Below are positions 43,311 through 54,621 of a stretch of 64,000 bases of DNA, one piece after another. The stretch spans positions 62,001-126,000 of the forward strand of contig JAHLKH010000041.1 of NCBI GenBank assembly GCA_025526915.1. The letters are read 5' to 3'. Position numbers and translations under genes: made by a program. How positions within the stretch are numbered: the first letter of the stretch is position 1; each line of letters begins with the position of its first letter. The notes under the pieces are model-generated. The model searched no databases, was not told the origin of the DNA, and saw only the letters and a program-made list of their open reading frames with translations. The stretch is from Entophlyctis helioformis (lineage: Eukaryota > Chytridiomycota > Chytridiomycetes > Chytridiales > Chytriomycetaceae).

Positions 43311-44877
43311 ATGGCCGTTTCGAACGACCAGGTCGGCGTCGTGGCCCTGTTGCTGCTGCCCTACGCCGCTGCCGCTGCATGGCACCGCCTGCCGCCCTCG
43401 ACTACCACGACGCAGCGGCACCTCTTCTCGGTCGCCTTTACGTCGCTGTCCTGGTCGCTCTTCTTTGGCTGGCATGGCATCGCTGAGCTGTTGTCGAGCT
43501 GCCTGGTCCTCTTCGCCGTCATGCGCCTCGTTGGCCGTCGGCCATACGGCCCTTTGTTGGTCACCTTCATGGCCATGGCCCATCTCAGCTTCAAGTAAGG
43601 ATGTCCGCAGCATCTTCATAACGCCACGCAGCGGCACTGATGCATCCGTACACAAACGGCAGTCGACTCGTCAAGCAGCTGGCCAGTTTCGGCGACCAGA
43701 GCTTCGACATCTCTGCACCGCAGATGGTGCTCGTCATCAAGGTCTCTGGCTTGCATGGAGCGTGTACGATGGGTCCCGCGTTGCACAGCCCAGCAAGTCC
43801 AGCAGCAGCCAACGCCAGGCTGACGCAGACGGTGTGGAGGACGACGCTTTGGCAGCGGGCCGTGAGTCAGCATCGCACACGGACGCCACGCAGATCTCGG
43901 CTATGCAAGCGCGAGAGCTCGTCGTTGCTTCTGATCCCATTATACTCGCGAGCGCTGTGCAAGAGATGCCGACACTGATCGAGTTCCTCGGGTACCTGTT
44001 CAGCTTCACTGGCTTTGTGGTCGGCCCTGCATTCTCGTTTGCAGACTACCGCAACTTTGTCGGCAACAAGCCGCCATTTGACAAGACGCCTGATCCTTGG
44101 CAGCCAGCCTTGGAGCGCATGGCTCTTGGCATTGCGTGTCTGTTAGCATTCGTCGCCATGGGCAGATACTCGTATCACTGGGCAGCAACACCCGAGTTTG
44201 TTGCATTCCCGTTGTACGCACGCCTCGCTTACTTGCAACTCGCGGGCCTTTCGGTGCGCTTCAAGTTCTATGGCGTCTGGAAGCTGGCTGAAGGCGCATG
44301 TGCGGCTGCAGGCTTTGGATACTCTGGACGCGATCCGCACACGCACAGGGACAATTGGGACCGCCACAGCAATGTCAATATTCTACAGCTCGAATCTGCA
44401 CAGAGCCTCAAAGTCATTCTGGACAACTGGAACATCAACACGGCCAAATGGCTGCGCCACTCGGTGTACTTGCGTCTGTACACATACAGCTCCAGCGCGT
44501 TCGTTCCCTTTGTCGTGACGTTCATTGTCAGCGCCATCTGGCACGGATGGTACCCGGGATACTACCTCACATTCATCACCGGAGCGCTGTTTACGTACAC
44601 TGGCCGTCAAGTGCGTCGCGCAGTGCGGCCGTGGGTGCTGCTCGACACAACTGGCCAGCGCAAGATTGTCTACGACTGGCTGACATGGGCCACATCCTTG
44701 TTTGCTGTCAACTACCTCGTCGCTCCATTCATTGTTCTGTCTGCGCAAGACGGTCTGCAGATCTGGAGCGCCACATGGTATGCTGGCCATGTTGGCATGG
44801 TCGTTCTCTTGGCCGTCGCACGCTTTTGGGCCGTCGCATTCAAGCATCTAAACTCCAAGAACCGCAAGACAGAGTAA
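43311..44877 (+). CDS. ALE1: MBOAT lysophospholipid acyltransferase (ALE1/LPT1 type)
   Basis: A multi-pass membrane O-acyltransferase of about 490 aa. Seen: an N-terminal run of hydrophobic helices, DISAPQMVLVIK and LAWSVYDG (the family's pre-catalytic stretch), GFVVGPAFSFADYRNF, WNINTAKWLRHSVYLR with the conserved Asn, and SAIWHGWYPGYYLTF with the catalytic His. Ends SKNRKTE. ALE1 homologues in the ER reacylate lysophospholipids (Lands cycle). The reading frame fails twice: around the first intron (donor at 43595, no in-phase acceptor before MHPYTNG) and at ~43753, where TTGCATGG would restore the conserved L-A-W if one G were added. Everything downstream is intact to the stop, so a sequence error is likelier than a dead gene. 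Convergent with the MAPKKK, 55 bases apart. Confidence 0.85.
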
Positions 44878-44932
44878 AATACGCTGTTTTTATATTGTAC
44901 ACTTTATGCAACTTTGGCTCGCACAGCCATTC

Positions 44933-47900
44933 TCAGTCGCTGTGCACTTGATCTTTTTCTTCCCCGCTGTTCAGATCGTCGGCTCCATCCTCGCCGTCAT
45001 CGTCTTCATCACTCTCATCGTCATCACTATCCACGCTCTCTGCCCGTTTGGCCGGCTTGCGCAGTTGCCATGCCTCGACCGCCTCCTTATAGAAAGCCTG
45101 GAAGGGAAACCCGTACCGCTCCACTCCCGCAAGGCATGGATCAGCCAGCAAGTCACGCGCCGTGGGCCGCTCTTCCGGATCGCTGCCAGCGGTGAGCAGC
45201 CAAAGACCATCATGTTAGTTTGCTTTTGCATCCGTGCATGCCGCGCCATGAAGCACATCCCAAGAAATGGAATGAAGCCACGACTATGGCAGAGTATCCT
45301 TACATGATAAAGCATCGATGCACAAACGCAAACATGTCCGCACTCAGGTCGTCTGGCACTGGTGGTGCCTTGTTTTTGATGAGCTGCGAATAGACCTGGA
45401 GCTCCGCCTGGAGGGCTGGCCACGGCATGTTGGCTGACTTCATCTCAATCATAACGCAGCCAAAACTCCATATGTCAATCTTGGCAGAGTAGCCGCCCTG
45501 TGAGCGCACATTCTCTGGCGCCATCCACCGCGCTGTGCCTTGAGTGGACGCGTCGGATGTCCGTCGGTATGCGTTGCCGCCGAGTTTCTTGGATACACCG
45601 AAATCGGATATCTTGAGGCGACCCTGCAAAATGTCCATCAAGACTGGGCGGCAAGATTAGTTGGCATGACGACAGCTTTGCAGATCGTGTGCCACCTGTG
45701 ATGACACAATGACATACTGTTCATAGCCTTGATGTCGCGATGGATAATGCCTCTGAATGAAGAGCGTATGCACATCAGTAAGCCATCATCTGTCAAAGTG
45801 CGCAACTGCAGGTCAAGTCTTACTGGGAATGCAGATAGTCGAGACCGTCCAGCGTCTGCAAAGCGAGCGGCCATGCGACTTCGTCTGGGAATGGCCCTGT
45901 TTTGGAGAGTACTGACCAAATGGATCCACCAGCAACATACTCGAGGAACATGGTCGTGAATTCCGTGTTTTGCTCAAACCCTATTGTTGGTTGTGCATGT
46001 CAGCCGCCATCAGTCAGACACAACATATGATTCAAGCCATCGACTCACCGAGATACTCGACAATATGCGGGTGTCTGAGCCCTTGCAGCAGGTCGAGCTC
46101 GCGCTGTATGGCCACAATTGGCGAGAATACAGATTTCTTGCGCAAAGGGCCAGCTGGCCGTGCACGGCCGCCATTCGACGCTTTGCGGACCAAGCTCACA
46201 CCGCCGCCGCCGCCGCCGTGGCTGCCAGCCAGCCCAAAACTGCCACCAGAGTCGCCAAGGACCGTGCCTGCAGGGGTCTTGACTTGCTTGACAGCCATCC
46301 ATACGCCGGTCTGCAGGTTCAGGCCAAGGTACACGGACGCATGCGATCCGCCAGCAATGTACTCGCCACGCAGCCACACCATCTTCTCCTGTGTCGTGGC
46401 ATTGATTTCGCTGACATGCATGCCGGCCAGACTTGCACTTGCTGTTGGGAGAAGAGAGGACGCAGCAGGAATAGACATACTGGGGCGTTTGATGCCGAGC
46501 GGCGGCTGCATGCTTTCGCGGCGAGGAGAAGCCGTAACTGATGAGCCGACCGGCGATGAAAAGATTGTTGCTGGCGCGTCTGCCGGTGCAGCCTGCCCTG
46601 TGGATGGGCCGACCAGAGTGCTGGTGGTTGGGCTATCATACGTTGAGGGCGACATGGTTATACCGGCGCTTGTGCCAGCACTTGAAGATGCAGACACGTC
46701 GTCTTCAGGAATGCATTCGTGCATCCTCGAGAAAGGACTGGATTTGTCTGGCGACTCGACCATCTGGTGTCGCGCAGGCGAGTGTGCATACTGTCCAGCC
46801 GATGCTTCGTCGCGCGTTGCTGAGAGAATGTCTACTCTTGGAGACGCTGAACTGAGAGTGGTGCTTGCCGATGCCGATCCGCGTCGCTGCTGGCCAGCCA
46901 CAATGACGTTGAGCGCAATGTCCTTGAGTGTCAGTCCGCCAGGCGTGACGGGGGATGCAGGCGGCAATGCTTGAACAGCCGACGTCACATTGCGCATGCC
47001 AGAGGGAAGAAACGATCTGAGTCGCGGCCGTCGCACGGCAGCCGACGAAGTTGACGGCGACTTTGCAGTGTCAATGGCAAGAGGGCTTGCACCGCTTTTT
47101 GGAAACGCAACGACATCACTGCTTGACGGAGATGGTATGGCGTCGGTCGCACGCGGGGATGGGATGCTTTGGCTTGGACTGCCCAACGCAGATCCAACCG
47201 ATATTTTGTCTGGAAGGCCGTTTGTGCGCAGCGCCGGCCGAGTCGCGTTTGCACTTGCAGCGGCAAGCCCTCGGTTTTGTATGGAGGCCATCAGTTGCCT
47301 GCGAGCTGCGGTGTCAAACACGAATCCGGGAGATGCAGCCCCAAACACCAAGTTGCCTGACCCCATTCTAGGCGTCGTTGGTGTCATAGGAACGCCGGCT
47401 GGCGGTAGGCTGGCCGGCATCGTATGCGGCGTTGGGGGTGTGTCAGGGACATGGGCAGACAACACGACGGCCGCAGACTCATCCATGCCGCCCTGTTCGC
47501 CGATCACGTCTACATGAATGTCGGCTATGCCCGGGAAGAACTTTTCGAGATTGCTCATGATAACGTCGGGCGATGGACGGCCATATTCGTCATCGAATCC
47601 AGCGCGCTGGTCGGCCACTGCTTTGGGGCGTGCATCGGGAGCTATTCGCAATCGTGCCTGCCTGTCCAGTTTGCGTCGTCGCGAAGGCTGGCGTCTTGGA
47701 AGCGATGCACCAGACGGGCTGGCACTATGTGTGCTTGATCCACCGGGACTCGCAAGCGCGTCCGACTGGCCGGGGCTGCTTGTGTTGGCTGAAGCCACTG
47801 GCTCAGCGTCCTGGAGTTAAGCCTCCGAGTGTCAGTCGACAGCAGCAGTATCCAACAGTCGCAATCGTGCAAACGCTTGTCACCATGGTGTTGAATTGAC

Positions 47901-49209
47901 CAACTTGGACCGCAGGTGCTGTATTGGCATCCTTGTTGCGCGTCTTGCGGCGGCCAAGCGTTGACTGCTCGGCTTTGCCAGTGCGCCCTGCAGGAAGGTC
48001 TGAAAGCATGCTGTCTGACCCACCCCTGTGCAACGGTGACTGGGCAAGGATACCCGAGCGCGTGGCCGAGTAAGCAGGCGAATATGCAGCATATGTTGGC
48101 GATACAGGCACGTCCCGAACCGACGATGCTTCGACCGACTTGGTGGTTGCAGTGACAATTGGCGTGACCTGTGGTGGCGTTGCCGGTGATGCAGCTGCAA
48201 AGTGTCGCGTTGCGGTTGGCGTCGAGTGGATAATGTTCACCATTGGCCCAGACGTCGTCACCACTGGATCTTCCGGCCGGCTTGCAGGAGGCAATGCTGC
48301 TGGTGCTGCTGATGAAGCCGAGGCCGCCAATGCCTCCTCTTCTCCGGCAGGGCGGCTCAACGAGCCAGCCGTTGATAAGTCGCTCTTTACCATGGTTGTC
48401 GGCGGAGTCGAGACTGAATGGCCCAATGGCTGATCCATGCTGGTTGCGCTGAAACTCCTGCTCGCGCTTGAGAGAGTGTTGCCAGGTAGTGCAGGTGCAG
48501 AGTCGATCTGCGTCTGGGAGCGACTGCCGGCTCGAGTGAGATTCTTGATGATCTTTTCCGCGAAACTGAGCCGCCCACTCTTGTTGGACTGTTGAGAGGA
48601 CACGGACGATACAGAGAGCCTGCGAGTCGTGTCTTGCTGCAGGCCGGCTGCATCTGGTGTGCCGTCGGCATGGAATGTGCGATCGGTACCTTGCGATGGC
48701 TGGTAATCGTCGTGATCAGGCCTCTGTTGTTGCATATCCAAATCCGAGCCTGATCCATGGCCCAGTGCCATGCTAATGGCCGAGTACGACCCAAGCACGG
48801 CCGGCTTGCGATTCAGTTGCTGCTGTTGCTGCTGCTGGTATTGAGGCAGATCGGACTGCAGCTGTGCGGCCGGCTGCGGCTGGTGAGCGTCTCTGCCAGA
48901 CCGCGAGAGACGCTTTCCAGCTTCCAAATCCGCTTCTTTGGCTGCAACGGCTGCATCGCTTACAATCAGAGCGTCCGACAGCGTGCGAGGGATGCCATCG
49001 CGAAGACTGGACATGCTTGTGCGGCTCAAGCGTGCTGCCATGTCTGCATCTGCTGCTGGCACAAGGTCTCCAAAACTGTCTCGATGCCCAGGGGCCGGTG
49101 CGGCAAATGTGTCTGGCGCGCTGGTCGCGTCGCCACCACCCGCCACTGGCCCGGCGTTGCTGCCGTCCGGGTCTGAATCCAGCCGCTGCTTGCTTCCAAC
49201 GGTTGTCAT
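44933..49209 (-). CDS. MAP kinase kinase kinase, Bck1/Mkh1/Ste11-like
   Basis: Exons 49209-47884, 47810-46049, 45980-45824, ~45761-45720, ~45647-45300 and a terminal part to 44933. A long Ser/Pro/Gln-rich regulatory region (~900 aa) precedes the C-terminal kinase domain. Kinase motifs: WLRGEYIAGGSHASVYLG, WMAVKQVK (ATP Lys), EYVAGGSIWSVL, IIHRDIKAMNIL, ISDFGVSK, QGTARWMAPENV and DIWSFGCVMIEM. The GGS and GTxxWMAPE signatures are those of STE11/BCK1 MAPKKKs. A ~50-residue Gly/Ser insert sits between the ATP lysine and helix C. After the kinase the protein ends in an acidic tail (DSDDDESDEDDDGED). Probably works in cell-wall-integrity or pheromone-type MAPK signalling; which one cannot be told. 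It lies 52 bases before the GH5-like gene's 3' end. Confidence 0.85.
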
Positions 49210-49260
49210 TATGTGTTGTCAACAAAGCCTCGTGTAAATCGCGCTTTCATTACATGGCGG

Positions 49261-51163
49261 CTATGCCTCAATCGGCCCAATCACCAGATCGCCTTGTCCA
49301 TCAACGCCGTCGGCGCTGACTGACTGAATACGGTACATGTACCACGACCCAGCCACGGCAGACTTGTCTGCATAGATGGGCTGTCCCCATTCGACATTAT
49401 CCAAGACTCTGTCGGCAAGAAGCTCCCAATGAGCCGTCGCGGTTTCACGCGTAGCAGAACCATCCGATGCAGACGATGGCGCTGAAGGTGCACGCCAAAC
49501 GCGATAAGATGCTGCCCACGATGCGCCACGCCACCGCAACGCTGACGGCTTGACTCCAGCAATCAGGCCAGGAGCCGACGGGATCGGGTACGGCGTGTTA
49601 GCTGGCAGACCCTGGATAAGCAGTGCGTGTTTGCGCATCATGGGCACGATGGTCTGCTCTTCGGTTGTGAACCCGCTTGCTTTTGGGAAGCCAGGCGCAT
49701 GGTACGACCAGTAGTTGTCCTTTTCATAGTGAGTGTAGAAGCCGCCTGATGTTGACAATGCTGGCTGGTTGAGTCTTTTGAGGAATGACACGAGAGACAG
49801 GCCAGCAATACGACAGACCTTCAGCGCTGTGGTACCGCAGACTCCAGATGAGCGCACCAGAGATGTAAGGGGTGGCGACAACACGCTTGAGCACAGTCTC
49901 GATGACGCTCGTTGAGCAAAGCCCAAACTCGCCAATGATGAACGCCTTCTTGTACCCAGCCACGAACTTGGCATCACGGTCAATCCGGCTCAGGTCGCTG
50001 CTTCCATAGTAGTAGTGGTTGGAAAACACGTCCACGAACTCGGACTCGAGCGCAGCCTTTGCAAACCGGCGACGTGCATCGTGAGCACCCATTGTGCCGT
50101 CCATGACCAGCGTGCGCGGTGCGAGGGATTTGACGTGCTTGGCCATCTCGACTGTCCAGTCTCCTGGCGGCGGCGAAGACTTCCAGCCGCCTAGCTCGTT
50201 GCCAAACTGCCACGCAAGGATGGTGGGGTCGTCGCCATATCGAATGCCAGTCAGTGTGTTGACGCGGTTGAGCAGGTCCGCAATCAGGTCCTTAAAGTCC
50301 TGCCTGCCATTGTGTGGTGCCAGCATGCCATGGGTAAGTGAACGGCCAGCACATCGGTCATGGACGGGCCGGTTGGCCAGCAGATCGATTACCGCAACTG
50401 TGGGTCTGAGAAGAAGACCATGGGCGACTTGCCGCGTGCCTTGGCCATAAATCCATAGTCGCCGTAGCTCAGGTTATCGCTAAAGTTGTTGTTGACGAGC
50501 GGGATGATGAGACGCACACGGTGCTTGCGTGCCAGACTGAGCGCTTGGTCCATGGCAACTAGCGCAGGCTCGTGGTAGTTGCGCGGCGAGCGCACGTGGT
50601 ACCGCGGCCCAAAGCCAAGCGTGTATGTGCGGATGACCCTGCCGCCGCCTGCAGCGACCGTGCGGATGGCGTCCTCTTGCTCAAACGGATCGGGCACGAC
50701 CCATTCGTAAGGGTCTTGGCCGTGGGGCGATACGATGCAGCTGCGGCCCTGTGTGTGCACGCTGGTGTCAGCCACGCCACGCCACCCGCGTGCGTATCTG
50801 GCCAGCCGCATCACACACATTCTCGAAGCCGTAGCCCAGGCCGTTGCAGTCTCGTTCTGGGTTGGGCACAGGCTTCCTGCACAGTGGGAAGCCGTAGAGC
50901 GACGGCGGGCGGTCTTCCAGAAGGAGCATCGCAGGCACATTGTACGACACCCAGCGGAACACCTTGTCGCCTTCGTACAGGCTTGCACCTTTGCGGGTGA
51001 TAAAGTCCCACGGCAGCGGGCCAGACGGCTGGTCCTGCTGCGTCTGTATCTGCGTCTGCGTCTGCTGGTGCTGCTGCTCTTGCTCTGATGGCAGCGACGA
51101 TGTGGATGAGCACAGCGACAGCTTGCTTGCTGTGCGCTTGAGCAGACTCTTGAACGACTGCAT
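49261..51163 (-). CDS. GH5-like (mannanase-type) glycoside hydrolase without visible signal peptide
   Basis: At least four exons. Motifs: FRWVSYNVPAML near the first strand, RVIRTYTLGFG, VRLIIPLVNNN, DDPTILAWQFGNELGGW (Asn-Glu acid/base), VDVFSNHYYYG, KAFIIGEFG (nucleophile Glu) and GALIWSLRYHS. After the barrel comes a ~140-residue FN3-like segment ending VIGPIEA. This is clan GH-A, closest in look to family 5 endo-beta-mannanases. The N-terminus (MQSFKSLLKRTASKLSL) is basic with no signal peptide, so it may act inside the cell or leave by another route. Start 51163 was preferred; in-frame Met codons at 51190 and 51217 exist, the latter overlapping the GT32 stop. Substrate specificity is inferred from family only. 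Confidence 0.75.
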
Positions 51164-51200
51164 TGTGGTTGGCAAGGAGGGTTGGGCCATATATTCACAA

Positions 51201-52403
51201 CTAGTCGCGACGTTCACGCTGGAGAGGCAAGGACGACCGAGTCACAACAGACACGGGCAGCAGGGCCTCGCTGCCCGCCAGACTTGCACCGCCCATGCCT
51301 GGCCTTGACAGCGAGGGCAGAATGCTGCTGCTGCTGCCGCCGCTACCGTTTGGCGATCTGTTGATGCGCCGCCGTCTGCACCACCACACGGACACCGCTA
51401 CCAAGAGTGCGATCAGCCACGGACGGGACAAAAGGCCCCACAGCACAAACACGAGCTTGGCATCGTCCGTGTGCCAGCTGCTGCCTTCAAAGTGCACAAA
51501 GAAGCTGTACGGACGAGGCCCAGCGTACAGCCACGGCTCCATGACCCAGACGGCTGCCGGATCGACAGCGGCCGCGATCGTGTCTGCAGCAATGGCATCA
51601 GGCACTTGCGGGAACGTGATGTTGGTGGGCTTGCTGCCCAGCACGATGGGCAGATCCATGGGTGGTTCAAGCGTGTGCTTGTGCTCGGGCAGTTGCGGAT
51701 GTTTTTGGTAGTAGATCCCAAGCTGCAGGTTGAGGAACATGGGTCCGGTCGAGAAGAAGACGGTCGCATACGGGGTGAGAAACCAGCGGTTCCAGTGCGG
51801 CAGTGCGTCGATGAGCTGCTTGAAGAACGGGTGGCGCGGACTGGCCATCATAAAGTCGTTGGAGAAGCCGATGGGCTCGGTCTTGGGCACGACGGCTGGG
51901 TATTTGAGCAGCGGCTCGAGCGATCGGGTGCATCCAATGTCCAGATCCATATAGACTCCGCCGAACTCGTACAGGATAAAGTACCGGACGGCATCGACCC
52001 GCTGGATCGGGTGCGGGTAGCTGTCGAAGGTGGGCAGGAATGCGGGGTGCTTTTCGGCAATGAAGTTGCGGGCGGCCTCGTCCGTCCACAGCACATGTGT
52101 CCACTCTGCCGACCTGTGCACATAGCGACAGGCGCCGTATGGCCGGGCCCACTGTTTGGGGATCTCGGCCGTCTTCCACGTCTGGTGGATGATGCGAGGT
52201 ATGGAGGGGTTGGCTACGGGCGGGCAGCTGATACAGACGGCTGGGACTTCGATGGCATGTGGCCGCCAGAAGGGTGCACTCCACATGTACCGCGACCACA
52301 GGAGGACCGATGTGGCTGCAGCCGCGAGCAGCAGGAACACGACGAGGCACAGCAGCCGACAGAGTGCACGGCGTCGCATCGCTTCTGCTTTGTTTGTTGT
52401 CAA
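51201..52403 (-). CDS. GT32 family mannosyltransferase (Och1/Sur1-like), membrane-bound
   Basis: Intronless, 400 aa. A basic start (MRRRALCRLL) and one TM helix (LCLVVFLLLAAAATSVLLW) give a type II Golgi topology. The GT32 core has IPRIIHQTWKTAEIPKQW, HVLWTDEAARNFI, RVDAVRYFILYEFGGVYMDLDIGC (with D-x-D), SNDFMMASPRHPFF and FFSTGPMFL. A second hydrophobic segment lies near the C-terminus (WLIALLVAVSVWW), followed by a basic Ser-rich tail. The C-terminal TM recalls the Sur1/Csh1 mannosyl-inositolphosphoceramide synthases more than Och1. It transfers mannose from GDP-mannose in the Golgi. The adjacent GH5-like gene, same strand and 38 bases downstream, also acts on glycans. Confidence 0.88.
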   Translation of the reverse strand: MTTNKAEAMRRRALCRLLCLVVFLLLAAAATSVLLWSRYMWSAPFWRPHAIEVPAVCISCPPVANPSIPRIIHQTWKTAEIPKQWARPYGACRYVHRSAEWTHVLWTDEAARNFIAEKHPAFLPTFDSYPHPIQRVDAVRYFILYEFGGVYMDLDIGCTRSLEPLLKYPAVVPKTEPIGFSNDFMMASPRHPFFKQLIDALPHWNRWFLTPYATVFFSTGPMFLNLQLGIYYQKHPQLPEHKHTLEPPMDLPIVLGSKPTNITFPQVPDAIAADTIAAAVDPAAVWVMEPWLYAGPRPYSFFVHFEGSSWHTDDAKLVFVLWGLLSRPWLIALLVAVSVWWCRRRRINRSPNGSGGSSSSILPSLSRPGMGGASLAGSEALLPVSVVTRSSLPLQRERRD

Positions 52404-52441
52404 AAACTACAGGTTTTTCTTGAATTTCAATACCTGAATCG

Positions 52442-53228
<787 letters not shown>

Positions 53229-53276
53229 AATGAATGCGGCTCAGAGTGGACGGCTTTTAGTTTCCGGACCAGTGCA

Positions 53277-54365
53277 TTAGAGGCGAGGTTGCGGGGGTGC
53301 ACCCTGCGAGAATGGGCCAACAATGGCGAGATGCAGCGACATCCCGGGATCTTTTTTCAAAGACACAATATACTTTGGTTTGTACACAGCACCGTTGGTC
53401 GCAGCACTGGCATCTATTGTGTCGCCTGCTTTTGGCGCTTGGCGACTCTGGGTTGCACGCTGCGCCTTTATCGTTTCTTGGGTCAGAATACGCGGCGGGT
53501 GCGCCATCAGGCCAGCCGTTTCGAGGAACTGCGCCGAGTCCTGCAGATCCGAGGCAGTAGTGAAGATCAAACCCCACAGCGTCAACGAAAACGGACTTGC
53601 TGTTGCTGTTTGCGGCGCAGCTCGAGATGATGGTGGTCCAGATCCGCCATGTTGCTGCTGTTGCGGGCCACCAGAGGGCTGGCTGGCTGGGACGACAAGC
53701 TCGATAATGACGCCCGACTCGCGATTGAGCAGGTACACGAACCGCTGGCCACGAGCCTCGATCGGCTTCTTCAGGCCGGCAATGGGCACCATCTCGAGCA
53801 TGCCCATGAGCGCACCTAGCGCAGGTGCAAGGGTCGAGGCATGGATGACGACCCGCGACAGACGCGACGCGCCATTGGCATGCTTCGATCCAGATCCGCC
53901 AACAGGAGCGCCAGATCCAGCCGTGGAAAGCGTCGATGGCGTGCCCGTCAACATCTCGCGGTCGCTGTCTCTGCCCGAAACGAGACATGTGCTCAGCGAG
54001 CTGCTGGAGCTGGAGCTGGAGCTGCCGGTCCTACTGCCACCGCCGCCGCTCAGGTCAAAGAACATGTCGCCCGTGTGCATGGGCGATGTCTCAAAGGACC
54101 AGCCGACGAACTGGCGACGGGCCAGGCCACCGAGCAGGATGATGTTGATGTTGTCGAGCCTGACAAACGGCGACACGGCCGACGGAGTGAACGAGGCGTC
54201 CGGGGTCTCTGGGAACGCCATGGGCCGCTCGAGAGGGTCGGTGACGGTGAAGCCAGCACGCTCCCATGCCTGACGTGAGTCTGACACGCGCAGCTCAACA
54301 AGCCTGCCCACGGGCGGCTTGCCTTTTGCACGGGCAGATGGCAGCGACTGGCGCGTTGACATCAT
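53277..54365 (-). CDS. Hypothetical protein, possible VOC/glyoxalase-like fold
   Basis: Single open frame of 362 aa. I do not firmly recognise it. The spacing of beta-alpha-beta-beta-beta units resembles the vicinal-oxygen-chelate superfamily: GRLVELRVSDSRQAWERAGF near the start, then VRLDNINIILLGG; a second pair VVIHASTLAPALGALMGMLE and RFVYLLNRESGVIIELVV; and a third, FSLTLWGLIFTTASDLQDS. Low-complexity Ser and Gly/Gln inserts separate them. VOC enzymes bind a metal through His/Glu ligands; I cannot identify a convincing set, so it may be a degenerate member. Convergent with FAP7 (48 bases) and divergent from RRB1 (256 bases). Confidence 0.5.
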   Translation of the reverse strand: MMSTRQSLPSARAKGKPPVGRLVELRVSDSRQAWERAGFTVTDPLERPMAFPETPDASFTPSAVSPFVRLDNINIILLGGLARRQFVGWSFETSPMHTGDMFFDLSGGGGSRTGSSSSSSSSSLSTCLVSGRDSDREMLTGTPSTLSTAGSGAPVGGSGSKHANGASRLSRVVIHASTLAPALGALMGMLEMVPIAGLKKPIEARGQRFVYLLNRESGVIIELVVPASQPSGGPQQQQHGGSGPPSSRAAPQTATASPFSLTLWGLIFTTASDLQDSAQFLETAGLMAHPPRILTQETIKAQRATQSRQAPKAGDTIDASAATNGAVYKPKYIVSLKKDPGMSLHLAIVGPFSQGAPPQPRL

Positions 54366-54540
54366 CCAATTTGGCGGTGAAGTCGGATCTCAGATTACAT
54401 GCAACTGCAGGGCCGATCAGAAAGGCAACAGATGCCTGGCAACAGAGTCCTCACACAGTGTGTGCCGGCCACACTCGCCTGCACGCATCACGCAAGGGCC
54501 CTCACAAGCCGCCTTCCCGTGCACTCGTCGCTGATACCAA

Positions 54541-54550
54541 GTCACGTGAC
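54541..54550. promoter_or_regulatory. GTCACGTGAC palindrome upstream of RRB1
   Basis: A perfect 10-bp palindrome centred about 76 bases before the RRB1 start and 180 before the divergent VOC-like gene start. It is the same TCACGTGA core found in the SM-gene promoter; a bHLH (Cbf1/Tye7-type) site is likely by consensus. Confidence 0.5.
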
Positions 54551-54621
54551 CAAGAGTTGAAAAAAGCAGCCGTTTTTCGTTTTTCTTGCTGCGCACCAAC
54601 CACAGATCGCACGACGAGCAC

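Noticed and set aside
43311..44877. ALE1 as a pseudogene
   Set aside because: Only single-base breaks are seen; all catalytic motifs and the stop are intact, so a sequence error is more likely.
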